Shown here piece after piece: positions 1 through 10,144 of a stretch of DNA of 64,000 bases (positions within the stretch are counted from its first letter, which is position 1; each line of letters starts with the position of its first letter). Under the pieces are notes generated by a model. That model searched no databases and was not told where the DNA came from. It saw nothing but the letters and a program-made list of their open reading frames with translations. The stretch covers positions 3,100,001 through 3,164,000 of the forward strand of contig NZ_CP132194.1 in the NCBI RefSeq assembly GCF_030718935.1. The letters are read 5' to 3'. The stretch comes from Psychrobacter sp. M13 (GTDB lineage Bacteria; Pseudomonadota; Gammaproteobacteria; Pseudomonadales; Moraxellaceae). A program made the translations under genes and the position numbers.

Positions 1-1271
1 GCGTTATACCGATGTTGCCAGAGGTGTTATCGAACGGTCTATGCTCACTAAATCCTGATGTTGATCGCATGTGTATGGTCGCTGATATTAAAGTGTCGCG
101 CGCGGGTAAAGTGACAGGCTATGAGTTTTATCCTGCGGTGATGAACTCACAAGCGCGCTTAACTTATAACCAAGTCAATGACTATTTTAATGATCCAAAA
201 GACGCTAGTATTCCTAAGTCTTTAACGGGCAATGCAGAGGTCAAAAAGTCTGTTGATACGCTGCATCAGCTTTATGACTTGCTGGTGAAAAAACGTGAAG
301 AGCGCCATGCGATGGAGTTTGAAACGGTTGAAACTTATATTAAATTTAACGAGACTGGTGGTATCGCAGCTATCGTGCCGCGTACACGAGGGGATGCGCA
401 TAAGCTGATCGAAGAGTGTATGCTGCTGGCTAATACTTGTGCGGCGAATTTTGCGCTAAAACATGAGTTGCCTGTGTTATATCGTAACCATGATAAGCCC
501 GATGGCGAAAAGTCCATGCGTATTCATGAGTACGCCAAGAACTTTGGCCTGTCCTTCCCAGAGGAGAGCCCAACACAAGCAGACTATCAGCGCATTATTG
601 AAGCCACTAAAGAGCGTCCTGATGCTATCAGTATCCATAGTATGCTATTGCGCTCGATGATGCAGGCCAACTATGCCCCTGATAATATCGGTCATTTTGG
701 CTTAGCTTACGATGAATACAGTCACTTTACTTCACCGATTCGCCGTTATCCTGATCTGATGCTCCATCGGGCAATAAAAGCCAAAGTGACGAATAGTCAA
801 CAGCCTGTTATGGACTTTTCACTCGATGGTGCTGGCACGCAAACGTCAGATACTGAGCGCCGTGCTGAAAAAGCATCACGCTATGTTGAGTCATGGCTCA
901 AATGCCATTACATGAAAGATCATGTCGGTGAAGACTTTGAAGGTGTGGTCACTAGTGTTACAAGCTTTGGCTTATTTGTGACTTTGACCGATCTGTATAT
1001 CGATGGCTTAGTGCATATCTCTAATGTAGGCGATGATTACTTTGTCTATGATGAAAAGCAGCAGCAGCTTATCGGTAAAGATAAAGGCAACTTATTCGGC
1101 TTAGGTGACTTGGTCAAAGTAAAAGTAGCTGGCGTCAATATGGATCTCTTGCAGATAGATTTTGATCTAAAAGAAAAACTCAAATCGAGTGAGATGAATC
1201 AAAGCAAAAAAGGCCCTGCTAAGAAAGCACCCGCTAAAAAGAATACTCGTAGTAAAAGTAAAAAAAGCTAG
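1..1271 (+). CDS. rnr: Ribonuclease R, C-terminal part (5' end outside window)
   Basis: Processive 3'-5' exoribonuclease of the RNB family that degrades structured RNA. The frame is open from the first base of the window, and the residues before the first Met (V-I-P) continue the family consensus, so the true start lies upstream. Visible parts are the end of the RNB catalytic domain (HFTSPIRRYPDL at about residues 238-249 of the visible part), an S1 RNA-binding domain (from about EDFEGVVTSVTSFGLFV to the DFDLKEK region), and a lysine/alanine-rich basic tail typical of RNase R. A strong hairpin with a T tract follows the stop. RNase II is the alternative, but the basic tail and motif wording favour RNase R. 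Confidence 0.95.
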   Translation, partial: VIPMLPEVLSNGLCSLNPDVDRMCMVADIKVSRAGKVTGYEFYPAVMNSQARLTYNQVNDYFNDPKDASIPKSLTGNAEVKKSVDTLHQLYDLLVKKREERHAMEFETVETYIKFNETGGIAAIVPRTRGDAHKLIEECMLLANTCAANFALKHELPVLYRNHDKPDGEKSMRIHEYAKNFGLSFPEESPTQADYQRIIEATKERPDAISIHSMLLRSMMQANYAPDNIGHFGLAYDEYSHFTSPIRRYPDLMLHRAIKAKVTNSQQPVMDFSLDGAGTQTSDTERRAEKASRYVESWLKCHYMKDHVGEDFEGVVTSVTSFGLFVTLTDLYIDGLVHISNVGDDYFVYDEKQQQLIGKDKGNLFGLGDLVKVKVAGVNMDLLQIDFDLKEKLKSSEMNQSKKGPAKKAPAKKNTRSKSKKS

Positions 1272-1307
1272 TTTACTAGATTTTCAAACAGCTCTCAAAA
1301 CAATAAA

Positions 1308-1340
1308 CAAAAAGGCTAACGTTATCGTTAGCCTTTTTTT
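1308..1340. terminator. Bidirectional Rho-independent terminator
   Basis: An 11-bp perfect stem AAAGGCTAACG / CGTTAGCCTTT with a TTAT loop is followed by eight T on the plus strand, and an A run precedes it, so it can also serve the minus strand. It separates the convergent rnr and the small gene at 1380-1679. Confidence 0.9.
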
Positions 1341-1379
1341 TGCACAATTTTATCGTTTGTTAATTACAATAAAACCTCA

Positions 1380-1679
1380 CTATTGAGCATTATCCATCTG
1401 CTCAAGACGCTGCTGTTCAACGTTTTGAGCTTGTTCAATTTGACTAATAGTATTATCAATAATCGCTTTAGGTTGCTTGCCTAATGGTTGTGCTGCAATA
1501 TCCACTGATCCATCAGTGGTGTCATTTGCAATAGATGAGCTTATCTCAGTAACTGCTGCTACATCTTTATCCAACAGCGCAGCTCTATCCTTTTCGTGAA
1601 AGTAGTTATTAATCATGTTAAAGCCAAGCAACATAAAAATAGTGGCTAGAGTAAAAGCAATCAAGTGTTTTCTTTGCAT
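1380..1679 (-). CDS. Small membrane-anchored hypothetical protein (99 aa)
   Basis: No family recognised. The N-terminus has a short basic stretch (MQRKH) followed by one hydrophobic segment (about residues 6-24), then a polar, glutamine-rich tail ending in a likely helical region (QIEQAQNVEQQRLEQMDNAQ). This looks like a single-pass inner-membrane protein with a periplasmic helical tail. The start has an AAGG ribosome-binding site about 8 bases upstream. It lies 34 bases downstream of the MscS-family gene on the same strand and probably shares its transcript; the shared terminator at 1308-1340 follows. Function unknown. Confidence 0.6.
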   Translation of the reverse strand: MQRKHLIAFTLATIFMLLGFNMINNYFHEKDRAALLDKDVAAVTEISSSIANDTTDGSVDIAAQPLGKQPKAIIDNTISQIEQAQNVEQQRLEQMDNAQ

Positions 1680-1713
1680 AATTGCAACCTTAAGTTTGAT
1701 GATTCATCTTGTA

Positions 1714-3381
1714 CTATTCTTGTGGACTGTTTTTATTTAAAAGATCCGTCTCGCCTGTATTATCCGCAATCTCTTGTTCTACCTTTTCCTTTAGCTTCTG
1801 ATCAGGACTAGCATCTAGTACTTCATCAGCCTCAGCCCCTTGCAAGATTTGCTTAGCACGGGCTTTTGCTTGTTGTTTTTCCAGATCGTCAGAATTTTTA
1901 TTGTTAATGATATTAGCACCTGTCTGGTCAGGCATTATGGATTTAACCGTCAATTCGGGTAAAGCATTCTCGCCACTATTACTTTGTAGGTGCTCAAGTG
2001 CTTTTTCAACTTTGCTATCGAAGCGTAATTTGTAAATAGGTTCAGGTAAGCTAAAGCCTGTGTTCTCTAAGGCGTGCTTGGTTTCACGAATAGCGATACT
2101 GCGTGCTTTTGGATAATCTGTCTGCGTCTGGTCAACCCAGACTTGAAACTCAAGGACAATATTTGAATCACCAACGTTAGTGATAATTGCGATTGGCTTA
2201 GGCTTGGCTAATACGAAGTCCAAAGTGCGTAGAGCATCTAAGCCCACTTTAATCGCGGCTAGTGGATCGTCATTAGCATCAACGCCTAGCTCAAAGGTAA
2301 ATCTGCGCTCAGGGTTTTTGGTATAGTTTAATATAGTCGCTTTGAAAACTTCGGCATTAGGAATGCGCAGCTGGTTACCGTCTAAAGTCATCAAAATAGT
2401 GGCTCTTGACGTCAAACGCACGACAATGCCCTCCTTATCATTGATAACGATTTGATCACGAGCCCGAAACGGTTGGCGAATACTAAGCAGTAAGGAGGCT
2501 ATATAATTCTCTATACTGTCTTTTACCGCAAAACCTACCGCAATACCGATAACCCCAGCACCACCAAGCAGCGTTCCAAGTAGAGTTTCTGCGCCAATCA
2601 AACTTAACGCTAATATTAAGCCAAAGATGATAAAAATGACTTTAACGGTTTGCGATAGCAGTTCAGCGACAAAAGGGTTGGGCGTAAGGCGCTGCCAGAA
2701 CTTTTTACGATTGGATAGAAAGCTGCCAAACCAAGTCACTACGCCAAATATGACTAAGCCGACCAGTATCAGTGGCAAAGCTTTCATAAAGTTCTTAACT
2801 TGGTTTTTTAGGCCTTGATATACGGTATTGACGTTGTCCTGCACATCGAGCGTACGCTCAATCTTGTCTTCTACTGTAACCACATCGGTTAAGCGATTGG
2901 TTAGATTAATCGCTTGTTGCGCTTTTTTCTCATTAGGGGTCTCTCCTGCAAGGGTAACCACACCTTGCGTCACGCTTGCAGTAACCGCTTGCAGACCGTC
3001 AATCTCAGAGAAGATACCGCTAATTCGAGCGCGTATATCATTATCTTTTTGCGGGGTTGGGGTGGTTTCTATCTGTGCATTATTAGTGCTCTCACCACTG
3101 ATCACAGGTGGCGTCTTTACTGAGTCTACGGGAGCTACGCCTGCTTCACTGTTATCAGCTGCACCACTCTCAGGATCAGCTTCAGCCCCTTTATTGGAGC
3201 TCAACGCGCCTTCTGGTAGCCCTAAAGCTGTGGCCGTATCTGCTAATACTTTATCAGAGGTACTAGTAGACGCTTCTTCAGCAGCTAAAGCTGGCAAGCC
3301 AAAAGTCATGCTTAGTAGCAGTATTTGACTATAAACCAGCAATTGCTTAGCCAATGATAGGCGATTTGGAGAAGCTGCCAT
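1714..3381 (-). CDS. BON-domain MscS-family mechanosensitive channel
   Basis: Inner-membrane small-conductance mechanosensitive channel, expected to release solutes on hypo-osmotic shock. In order: a hydrophobic signal-like N-terminus, a low-complexity Ser/Glu-rich periplasmic stretch, a BON domain at about residues 115-165 (VTQGVVTLAGETPNEKKA), membrane segments from about 195, the Gly/Ala-rich pore helix (GGAGVIGIAVGFAVKDSIEN), and the beta domain (ARDQIVINDKEGIV, LRIPNAEVF). A long charged C-terminal tail after about residue 470 is not part of the core channel. An AAAGGAT ribosome-binding site precedes the ATG. It sits 54 bases downstream of hisA. The BON module is a variation on the standard MscS architecture. 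Confidence 0.9.
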   Translation of the reverse strand: MAASPNRLSLAKQLLVYSQILLLSMTFGLPALAAEEASTSTSDKVLADTATALGLPEGALSSNKGAEADPESGAADNSEAGVAPVDSVKTPPVISGESTNNAQIETTPTPQKDNDIRARISGIFSEIDGLQAVTASVTQGVVTLAGETPNEKKAQQAINLTNRLTDVVTVEDKIERTLDVQDNVNTVYQGLKNQVKNFMKALPLILVGLVIFGVVTWFGSFLSNRKKFWQRLTPNPFVAELLSQTVKVIFIIFGLILALSLIGAETLLGTLLGGAGVIGIAVGFAVKDSIENYIASLLLSIRQPFRARDQIVINDKEGIVVRLTSRATILMTLDGNQLRIPNAEVFKATILNYTKNPERRFTFELGVDANDDPLAAIKVGLDALRTLDFVLAKPKPIAIITNVGDSNIVLEFQVWVDQTQTDYPKARSIAIRETKHALENTGFSLPEPIYKLRFDSKVEKALEHLQSNSGENALPELTVKSIMPDQTGANIINNKNSDDLEKQQAKARAKQILQGAEADEVLDASPDQKLKEKVEQEIADNTGETDLLNKNSPQE

Positions 3382-3435
3382 AGATATCCTTTGTCACCTA
3401 GTATTGAAGGCAATAAGACAGGTTAAACCCGATGC

Positions 3436-4188
3436 TTATTTACCGTCTAAGTAGTTCTGTGCTTCGCCCAAGTCTAGCGTACCCTCATAAATGGCACGAC
3501 CAGTAATAATACCCTCGATACAATCACCAAAAGGCTTAAGCAACTCAATATCTTTTATATCAGTGACGCCGCCAGAGGCGATAACAGGTAGACCCCCTTC
3601 GCGGGCAAGATTGACCGTTTGTTCTACATTGACGCCTTGCATCATACCATCGCGGTTGATATCAGTATAAACAATGGAGGAGACGCCAACATCGGCAAAG
3701 CGCTTAGCCAATTCAGTGGCACGAGTATCCGTAACATTGGCCCAGCCGTGGGTCGCTACCATGCCATCTTTGGCATCAATACCTACGATAATGTGACCTG
3801 CAAACTCGCGACAAGCTTCAGCGACAAACTCAGGGTCTTCAACGGCTTTGGTACCGATAATGATGTAAGTTAGACCTGCGGTAATGTATTGCTCTATAGT
3901 GCGCATATTACGCACACCACCGCCAAGCTGAATAGGTAAATTAGGGAAAGCTTTGGCAATATCATGAACGACTTGTTTATGAACTGGCACGCCATCAAAA
4001 GCACCATTGAGATCTACTAAATGCAAACGACGAGCACCCTCATGCACCCAACGCGCTGCCATCGCAACTGGATCATCAGAGAACACGGTATCGTCCTCCA
4101 TCCGTCCTTGTTTTAGACGAACACATTTGCCGTCTTTAAGATCAATAGCTGGGATTATTACTGGTACTGGTACTGGTACTGCACACAT
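3436..4188 (-). CDS. hisA: ProFAR isomerase HisA
   Basis: Histidine synthesis: isomerises ProFAR to PRFAR (an Amadori rearrangement) in a cytosolic (beta-alpha)8 barrel. The 250 aa match the family length. Visible are the catalytic Asp region ([15 protein letters not shown], Asp16), phosphate-binding LGGGVRN and ASGGV loops, and the second catalytic Asp region (VYTDINRDG). The start MCAVPV is supported by AAGGAA 7 bases upstream. Residues 4-10 are a Val-Pro repeat encoded by a hexamer repeat, which is unusual just before the first barrel strand. hisH-hisB lie 24 kb away, so the his genes are dispersed. Confidence 0.96.
   Translation of the reverse strand: MCAVPVPVPVIIPAIDLKDGKCVRLKQGRMEDDTVFSDDPVAMAARWVHEGARRLHLVDLNGAFDGVPVHKQVVHDIAKAFPNLPIQLGGGVRNMRTIEQYITAGLTYIIIGTKAVEDPEFVAEACREFAGHIIVGIDAKDGMVATHGWANVTDTRATELAKRFADVGVSSIVYTDINRDGMMQGVNVEQTVNLAREGGLPVIASGGVTDIKDIELLKPFGDCIEGIITGRAIYEGTLDLGEAQNYLDGK
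4159..4180 (-). repeat. TACTGG hexamer microsatellite in the hisA start region
   Basis: About 3.7 exact copies of TACTGG on the plus strand encode V-P-V-P-V-P-V near the HisA N-terminus. The unit is a multiple of three, so gain or loss of copies would lengthen or shorten the N-terminus without breaking the frame. Confidence 0.8.
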
Positions 4189-4252
4189 AGAGCATTCCTT
4201 ATAAAAGTCTTACATTTTTAGCAAAACAAGCAAAATTAAGAATATTGATTAT

Positions 4253-4266
4253 CCTGTTTAAACAGG
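4253..4266. repeat. 14-bp perfect palindrome upstream of hisA
   Basis: CCTGTTTAAACAGG is an exact palindrome 65 bases upstream of the hisA start, without a T tract. It could be an operator for hisA or a chance palindrome; nothing else marks it. Confidence 0.4.
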
Positions 4267-4342
4267 TGTTTTATGATTTAAGTCTGATTATTAGCACTTT
4301 CAAATCACGTTTTGTACTCAAGAGAAAATAAACTACTGATGA

Positions 4343-4412
4343 TTAGGGCGTGTTAAACATTCAAAAAATAGTCACTGTCAGTGCCACGGTTGAATTATCA
4401 AACACGCCCTAA
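4343..4412. mobile_element. MITE-like 70-bp palindromic element
   Basis: Twelve-base perfect terminal inverted repeats (TTAGGGCGTGTT / AACACGCCCTAA), with partial extension inwards (AAACATTCAA against TGATAATTCAAC), enclose a short non-coding core. A TA at each end could be the target duplication. The ends resemble those of IS5-group elements, so this may be a deletion derivative; no transposase is present. Inference from structure only. Confidence 0.5.
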
Positions 4413-5217
4413 CTCATAACCATAAGTTTATCTATCTAAAATCAAGACTAATATCAGCTAAATTGAGTTACTGACTGGCAATTTTAGGTTAATTTAGCGT
4501 ATAATCCTAGGTAAATTTGTACATGTTTCTATATAGTTGTCTAAAAGTGTCCGTCTTTATAGACCGCTTTTCGGTATCTATTGAAGACCATTAAATGCTA
4601 GTAACTAAATAATAGCAGCGTGCTTGAGACTATTAAGAACACTATATACAGATATAGTTTAGATAATTTCTAATATTTCAATTGCAAAATAGGCATTGAA
4701 TAGTTTTCGATTTTCAGATCATTAAATGTGTTAACTAACAATCAATTTTATTGTGCATATGCTTATAACACCCTTACAATTTTAGCCAAGTATATTGTTG
4801 TAGGCTATTGATTTATATAAGCTTTGTTTCCATATAATACACATTGACCATTTACTGATTCAGATGATTGCTTATCTAATCAAACTGACATGACAATTTT
4901 AAAGACTTTATATGTATAGACTGTTTGTTATTTAAAACGATCAACCTGTTTTCAGATAGCAGATACTAGCATATACCTTGGTAGCCAGTCGCCACTTGGT
5001 AATTCGTATAAGACATTAACGTGTTGTTTAGGAGTCTAAGATCAGCGTTAATCATCTTATCTAATAGTACTACTTAAGCGTATATATAAAGCATTTAATT
5101 CCTGTTTTGCGTCATCGATAGAGAATTGAATGCTTTTAATAATGTTAAAGTTGCTACTGTCGATATGCCGAACAGGATGTCTGGTATCGTTTTGGACTAT
5201 GGACTAAGTTTTCGCCT
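4413..5217 (+). other. Gene-less leader stretch before the nqr operon
   Basis: About 800 bases with no credible coding frame on either strand. AT-rich. Possible -10 boxes TATAAT lie at 4500-4505 and 4833-4838, but neither has a good -35. A short imperfect hairpin (AAAAGTG...CGCTTTT) lies near 4541-4570. The nqrA start at 5218 has no clear Shine-Dalgarno sequence. The stretch presumably contains the nqr promoter and leader; I cannot place the transcription start. Confidence 0.4.
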
Positions 5218-6567
5218 ATGATTACCATCAAAAAAGGTTTGGATTTGCCTATCACCGGTGAGCCCTCCCGCGAGATATCTGAGCACCAACCAACACATGT
5301 GGCACTCATTGGCTATGATTATGTGGGCATGAAGCCTACTATGAACGTCAAAGAAGGCGACATCGTAGCCAAAGGTCAGCCCGTTTTTGAAGATAAGAAA
5401 CGTGCTGGCGTTATCTATACTGCCCCTGCTGCTGGCAAAGTCATCGCTATCAAACGTGGTGAGCGCCGCGTATTTGAGAGTCTCGTGATCGCTGTCGACC
5501 CTAAGGGTGAAGAAGTGGAGTTTGAGCGTTTTGACTCTGGGCAGCTGGCTTCTCTTGACTCTGAAGTGATTGAGAAACAATTACTAGCTTCAGGTGAATG
5601 GACAGCATTTCGTACGCGTCCTTACAGCCGTGCGCCTGAGATCGGTGCGCGTCCGCAAGCGATCTTTGTCACTGCCATGGATACCAATCCATTAGCTTTT
5701 GATCCAATGCTATTGATCAATGAGCAGACTCAAGCATTTAACGATGGTTTATCCGCTCTATCTACCTTAAGTCCAAAGACCTTTGTCTGTCATCATGGCG
5801 ATGCTCATTTGACCCCTGCCACCAATATGGCAACCGGTAACGTCACTGAGTATCATAGCTTTAGTGGTAAGCACCCTGCGGGTTTGGCTGGTACGCACAT
5901 TCACTTTTTGCACCCGCTTATGCGCGGCGTCAGTGTTTGGACGATCGGTTATCAAGATGTGATTGCTATCGGTAAGCTGTTTACCACAGGACGTCTATAT
6001 ACTCGTCGTCTCTTGAGCCTAGCAGGACCTGCAGTAAAAGCACCGCATCTCGTCGCAACCGAGCGCGGCGCGGACGTTACTGCTTTGACTAAAGGCAAAC
6101 TGGTCGGTGATGATAACCGTATCATCTCAGGCTCAGTACTGTCGGGTCGCAAAGTGTTTGACAATGTCGCTTATTTGGGTCGTTTTCATGACCAGGTCAG
6201 TGTGTTGTCCGAAGGCCATGAGCGTCCAGCATTTCACTTCTTTACTCCTGGTAAAAATCGCTTTTCAAAGCTGCCTATTTATATCTCGCAGTTTTTTAAG
6301 AAAAAATATAATTTCACTACGACGACTAATGGTTCACCGCGAGCGATGGTGCCAATTGGCGTTTACGAAGAGGTGATGCCGCAGGACTATCTGCCAACGC
6401 AGCTGTTACGTGCGCTCATTGTTGAAGACATTATCACTGCTGTTGACTTAGGTGTCTTAGAACTTGATGAAGAAGATTTGGCTCTGTGCACCTTTGTATC
6501 CCCTGGCAAATACGAATACAGCGATATCTTGCGTGATAATTTGACACGCATTGAGCTGGAGGGTTAA
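5218..6567 (+). CDS. nqrA: Na+-translocating NADH:quinone reductase subunit A
   Basis: Membrane-associated cytoplasmic subunit of the six-subunit Na+-pumping NADH:ubiquinone oxidoreductase, which uses NADH oxidation to expel sodium. The 449 aa match the family. The N-terminus [16 protein letters not shown] and the biotinyl-like fold segment ([18 protein letters not shown]) are characteristic. No transmembrane helices are evident, as expected. First gene of the operon, followed after 5 bases by nqrB. The start lacks a strong ribosome-binding site, but no nearby alternative is better. Confidence 0.97.
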   Translation: MITIKKGLDLPITGEPSREISEHQPTHVALIGYDYVGMKPTMNVKEGDIVAKGQPVFEDKKRAGVIYTAPAAGKVIAIKRGERRVFESLVIAVDPKGEEVEFERFDSGQLASLDSEVIEKQLLASGEWTAFRTRPYSRAPEIGARPQAIFVTAMDTNPLAFDPMLLINEQTQAFNDGLSALSTLSPKTFVCHHGDAHLTPATNMATGNVTEYHSFSGKHPAGLAGTHIHFLHPLMRGVSVWTIGYQDVIAIGKLFTTGRLYTRRLLSLAGPAVKAPHLVATERGADVTALTKGKLVGDDNRIISGSVLSGRKVFDNVAYLGRFHDQVSVLSEGHERPAFHFFTPGKNRFSKLPIYISQFFKKKYNFTTTTNGSPRAMVPIGVYEEVMPQDYLPTQLLRALIVEDIITAVDLGVLELDEEDLALCTFVSPGKYEYSDILRDNLTRIELEG

Positions 6568-6572
6568 CCACG

Positions 6573-7808
6573 ATGAAATTTTTACACAACATGTTCGATC
6601 GTATGGAGCCGTCTTTTGTTAAGGGTGGTAAGCACGAAAAATACTATCCTATCTTTGAGATGTTCGATACGTTTTTGCGTCAGCCAGATTCAACGACTTT
6701 TACTTCTTCTCATGTGCGCGACGGTATTGATCTAAAGCGCATTATGATTACGGTGTGGATGTGTACTTTTCCAGCGATGTTCTTTGGCATGTACAACGTC
6801 GGTCACCAAGCGCTAACCGCTATTGCTGAGCTTGGTCTACAGGCTGATGGCTGGCGTACTATCATCACTGGCATGGTGGGCTATGATCCGACTAGTATCT
6901 GGGCTTGTTTTGTTTACGGGGCGATGCAGTTCTTACCGATTTATATCGTCACCTTTGTCGTTGGTATTACTTGTGAGATTCTGTTCGCTATTACCCGTGG
7001 TCATGACGTCAATGAGGGCTTTTTTGTTACCTCAGTGCTGTACGCACTGATCATGCCACCAGATATTCCTTTATGGCAAGTGGCTTTGGGTATTATCTTT
7101 GGGGTTGTCGTTGCCAAAGAAGTATTCGGTGGTACGGGTAAGAACTTCCTGAACCCTGCCCTATCGGGACGAGCTTTTCTTTATTTCGCTTATCCGTCCT
7201 ATATATCAGGCGATTCGGTATGGACAGCGGTCGATGGGTTCTCAGGAGCGACGCCACTTGGCCTAGCTGCTCTTGGCGTAAGTCCGGCTGACTTTACTAA
7301 CGTCTATGGTCAAGCGATTACTTGGAGCGATGCCTTTTTTGGTAATATCCAAGGTAGTGTCGGTGAAGTATCGACTTTAGCTATCTTGTTTGGCGCGGCA
7401 GTGTTGCTGTGGACGCGTATTGCTTCATGGCGCATCATGTCAGGCTGTGTTATCGGTTTGGTAGCCACGTCACTTATCTTTAATATGATTGGCTCTGATG
7501 ACAATCTGATGATGGAACTGCCTTTTTATTGGCACTTAGTCATCGGTGGCTTTGCTTTTGGTGCGGTATTTATGGCCACGGATCCTGTATCAGCGGCGCA
7601 TACCAATAAAGGTCGCTGGGCTTATGGTATCTTGATTGGCTTTATGACGGTATTGATCCGTGTGGTCAATCCAGCTTTCCCAGAAGGCATCATGCTGGCT
7701 ATTTTGTTTGCCAACCTATTTGCTCCATTGTTTGATTATTTTGTGACACAAGCGAATATCAAACGTCAAACGGCACGGAGGGTTCGTTATGTCCAAGCCC
7801 AAAAGTAA
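6573..7808 (+). CDS. nqrB: Na+-translocating NADH:quinone reductase subunit B
   Basis: Integral membrane subunit of Na+-NQR carrying covalent FMN and riboflavin and forming part of the sodium path. The 411 aa match the family, with about ten hydrophobic helices. The flavinylation motif S-G-A-T is visible in [10 protein letters not shown]; the Thr is the FMN attachment site filled by ApbE. The 3' end overlaps nqrC by 20 bases, consistent with translational coupling. Confidence 0.97.
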   Translation: MKFLHNMFDRMEPSFVKGGKHEKYYPIFEMFDTFLRQPDSTTFTSSHVRDGIDLKRIMITVWMCTFPAMFFGMYNVGHQALTAIAELGLQADGWRTIITGMVGYDPTSIWACFVYGAMQFLPIYIVTFVVGITCEILFAITRGHDVNEGFFVTSVLYALIMPPDIPLWQVALGIIFGVVVAKEVFGGTGKNFLNPALSGRAFLYFAYPSYISGDSVWTAVDGFSGATPLGLAALGVSPADFTNVYGQAITWSDAFFGNIQGSVGEVSTLAILFGAAVLLWTRIASWRIMSGCVIGLVATSLIFNMIGSDDNLMMELPFYWHLVIGGFAFGAVFMATDPVSAAHTNKGRWAYGILIGFMTVLIRVVNPAFPEGIMLAILFANLFAPLFDYFVTQANIKRQTARRVRYVQAQK

Positions 7809-8751
7809 TAACATGAAAACGGTCAGCGTAGCGTTAACGTTATGCTTAGTATGTTCAGTACTCGTTTCAGCGGCAGCGGTTGGTTTAAAGCCATCGCAAG
7901 TCGAAAACGCGCGCTTAGACCGTAACAAGAACATCTTAGTAGCGGCTGGTATGTTTGATCCAGCACAAGATACCAATGATGATGTCGCTGAACGCTTTAA
8001 AGACTTCGATGTCGAAATTGTTGATTTGAAGGCGGGCGATTATCTTGAGGATGATGCGCTAAGCGCAGTCGGTATCGATGATCGCAATGCTTATAATGCC
8101 AGCCAAGCGACCAAAAATCAGGCACTAAGTGAAGACTTGGGTGATAACGATCCCGCTAGTATTGGCCGTGTACCTAAATATGCCAAAGTCTATGTCAAAA
8201 ATGATGATGCTGGCAAGCCTGAACTGGTCGTATTGCCGATTCAAGGCTACGGCTTATGGGGTACAATTTATGGGTTTTTAACGCTTGAGAGCGATATGAA
8301 TACCATCAAAGGTATTAGCTTTTATGAGCATAAAGAAACCCCAGGTCTTGGCGCGCGTATCGAAGAGCCAAAATGGCGTGCGACGTGGAGCGGTATTCAC
8401 TCGTATGATGAAAACGGCGAAGTCGCTACTGGCGTGGCCAAAGCAGGTAATCCAAAAGATAACTGGGTCGATGGTATTAGCGGTGCGACTTTGACCAGTC
8501 GTGGTGTCAGTAACATGATTCAGTTCTGGTTGGGTGAGCAAGGCTACAAGCCTTATTTAGATGCACAGCGTGAACAGAGTGGCAAAACACTTGAGAGTAC
8601 GGATGCAGTTGCTCGTCAAAGCTTACATCAAGACAGCCCTTATCAAAAGCTAGGTCAGAATGATGCTGCCCTAACTCATTCTGTAACCAAGCTGGCAGTC
8701 GTTGTACCAGCTGCCAATGTTACAACTGCTACCAATGGCAAGGAGGCGTAA
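7789..8751 (+). CDS. nqrC: Na+-translocating NADH:quinone reductase subunit C
   Basis: Single-anchor subunit of Na+-NQR with a periplasmic FMN-binding domain. An N-terminal hydrophobic segment (about residues 12-30) is followed by the FMN-binding domain with the SGAT motif ([13 protein letters not shown]), whose Thr carries covalent FMN. At 320 aa it is longer than common NqrC: after the usual end ([12 protein letters not shown]) there are roughly 50-60 extra low-complexity residues ending in NGKEA. The start at 7789 has a GGAGGG site 8 bases upstream; a second Met lies eight codons later. Confidence 0.95.
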   Translation: MSKPKSNNMKTVSVALTLCLVCSVLVSAAAVGLKPSQVENARLDRNKNILVAAGMFDPAQDTNDDVAERFKDFDVEIVDLKAGDYLEDDALSAVGIDDRNAYNASQATKNQALSEDLGDNDPASIGRVPKYAKVYVKNDDAGKPELVVLPIQGYGLWGTIYGFLTLESDMNTIKGISFYEHKETPGLGARIEEPKWRATWSGIHSYDENGEVATGVAKAGNPKDNWVDGISGATLTSRGVSNMIQFWLGEQGYKPYLDAQREQSGKTLESTDAVARQSLHQDSPYQKLGQNDAALTHSVTKLAVVVPAANVTTATNGKEA

Positions 8752-8752
8752 G

Positions 8753-9424
8753 ATGGCTAATACCAAAGAGATTTTAGTTTCCCCTATTTTTGACAATAAC
8801 CCTATTGGTTTACAGATTTTAGGGATTTGTTCAGCATTAGCAGTGACCACGAGCGTCTCAAATGCTCTCGTCATGAGTGTGGCGCTGACATTAGTGACCG
8901 CGTTTTCAAGCTTTTTTATCTCAATTATTCGCAAAAAAATACCTTCAAGTATTCGTATTATTGTGCAGATGACTATTATTGCCTCTTTGGTTATTTTAGT
9001 GGATCAGGTACTAAAAGCGGTCGCTTATGATGTTAGTAAGGGACTATCGGTATTTGTCGGCTTGATTATTACTAACTGTATTGTTATGGGTCGCGCCGAA
9101 GCATATGCGATGAGTAACCCACCTATTCCCAGCTTTTTAGATGGCATCGGTAACGGTCTTGGCTACTCTGCGGTACTACTGTTTGTCGCTAGTATCCGTG
9201 AGATATTTGGCGCTGGCAGTTGGTTTGGCTTCACGCTATTACAGCCTGCTACTGATGGTGGCTGGTACGTACCTAATGGTCTGATGCTATTACCGCCTTC
9301 AGCGTTCTTTATTATCACTATGTTTATTGTCATCATACGTATCTGGAAACCAGAACAGATCGAAGAAGCTGACTTCGTTATGAAGCCTCAGTCTAAAGGC
9401 ATGGCGCACGGAGGCGGACACTAA
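8753..9424 (+). CDS. nqrD: Na+-translocating NADH:quinone reductase subunit D
   Basis: Polytopic membrane subunit of Na+-NQR that, with NqrE, carries a 2Fe-2S centre within the membrane. The start MANTKEI follows an AAGGAGG site and begins 1 base after the nqrC stop; a longer frame upstream would overlap nqrC and is unlikely. About six helices. The [12 protein letters not shown] segment contains the conserved Cys of the inner half. 223 aa. Overlaps nqrE by one base. Confidence 0.96.
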   Translation: MANTKEILVSPIFDNNPIGLQILGICSALAVTTSVSNALVMSVALTLVTAFSSFFISIIRKKIPSSIRIIVQMTIIASLVILVDQVLKAVAYDVSKGLSVFVGLIITNCIVMGRAEAYAMSNPPIPSFLDGIGNGLGYSAVLLFVASIREIFGAGSWFGFTLLQPATDGGWYVPNGLMLLPPSAFFIITMFIVIIRIWKPEQIEEADFVMKPQSKGMAHGGGH

Positions 9425-10032
9425 TGGGACATTATATTAGCTTATTTATAACCTCAGTCTTTATTGAAAATATGGCCTTGGCCTATTTTTTAGGCATGTG
9501 TACCTTTTTGGCGGTATCAAAAAAGGTCTCAACGGCTATCGGTCTTGGGGTTGCCGTCATCGTGGTTATGGCTATTACCGTACCACTAAATAACCTACTC
9601 TTTCAGTTCATCCTAAAAGATGGAGCACTGGCTTGGGCAGGTTTCCCAGGGATTGACTTAAGCTTCTTAGGCTTGCTGAGCTACATCGGTCTAATCGCGG
9701 CAACGGTACAGATTCTAGAGATGTTCTTAGACAAGTTCGTGCCTGCCTTGTATAACGCGCTTGGTGTATTCTTACCCTTGATTACAGTTAACTGTGCGAT
9801 CTTAGGTGGCGTACTATTTATGGTTGAGCGTGACTATAACTTTGGCGAATCTATGGTCTATGGTATCGGTGCAGGTTTTGGTTGGGCGCTAGCAATCACT
9901 GTATTGGCTGGTATCCGCGAAAAGCTTAAGTACTCAGATATTCCAGCACCTCTACAAGGCTTAGGGATTACGTTTCTTACCGTAGGGCTTATGTCATTAG
10001 GCTTTATGTCGTTCGGTGGTATGTCCATCTAA
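9424..10032 (+). CDS. nqrE: Na+-translocating NADH:quinone reductase subunit E
   Basis: Polytopic membrane partner of NqrD in Na+-NQR. 202 aa with six hydrophobic helices in inverted-repeat topology. Conserved Cys-containing segments are [14 protein letters not shown] and [12 protein letters not shown], the latter mirroring NCIVMGRA of NqrD. The start codon overlaps the nqrD stop by one base. A 112-base gap separates it from nqrF. Confidence 0.97.
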   Translation: MGHYISLFITSVFIENMALAYFLGMCTFLAVSKKVSTAIGLGVAVIVVMAITVPLNNLLFQFILKDGALAWAGFPGIDLSFLGLLSYIGLIAATVQILEMFLDKFVPALYNALGVFLPLITVNCAILGGVLFMVERDYNFGESMVYGIGAGFGWALAITVLAGIREKLKYSDIPAPLQGLGITFLTVGLMSLGFMSFGGMSI

Positions 10033-10144
10033 ACGATAACCCTTATTAGCTATTTGAGATAATTAATTCATTTATTCGGTAAGGTTGCAAATCATAAATT
10101 GATTTATATTTGCTCCCCTACCCCATAAATTAAGGACACTTACC

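Noticed and set aside
2828..3328. 166-codon open frame opposite the BON-MscS gene
   Set aside because: Antisense shadow: no ribosome-binding site, Ser/Leu-rich composition mirrors the real gene's codons.
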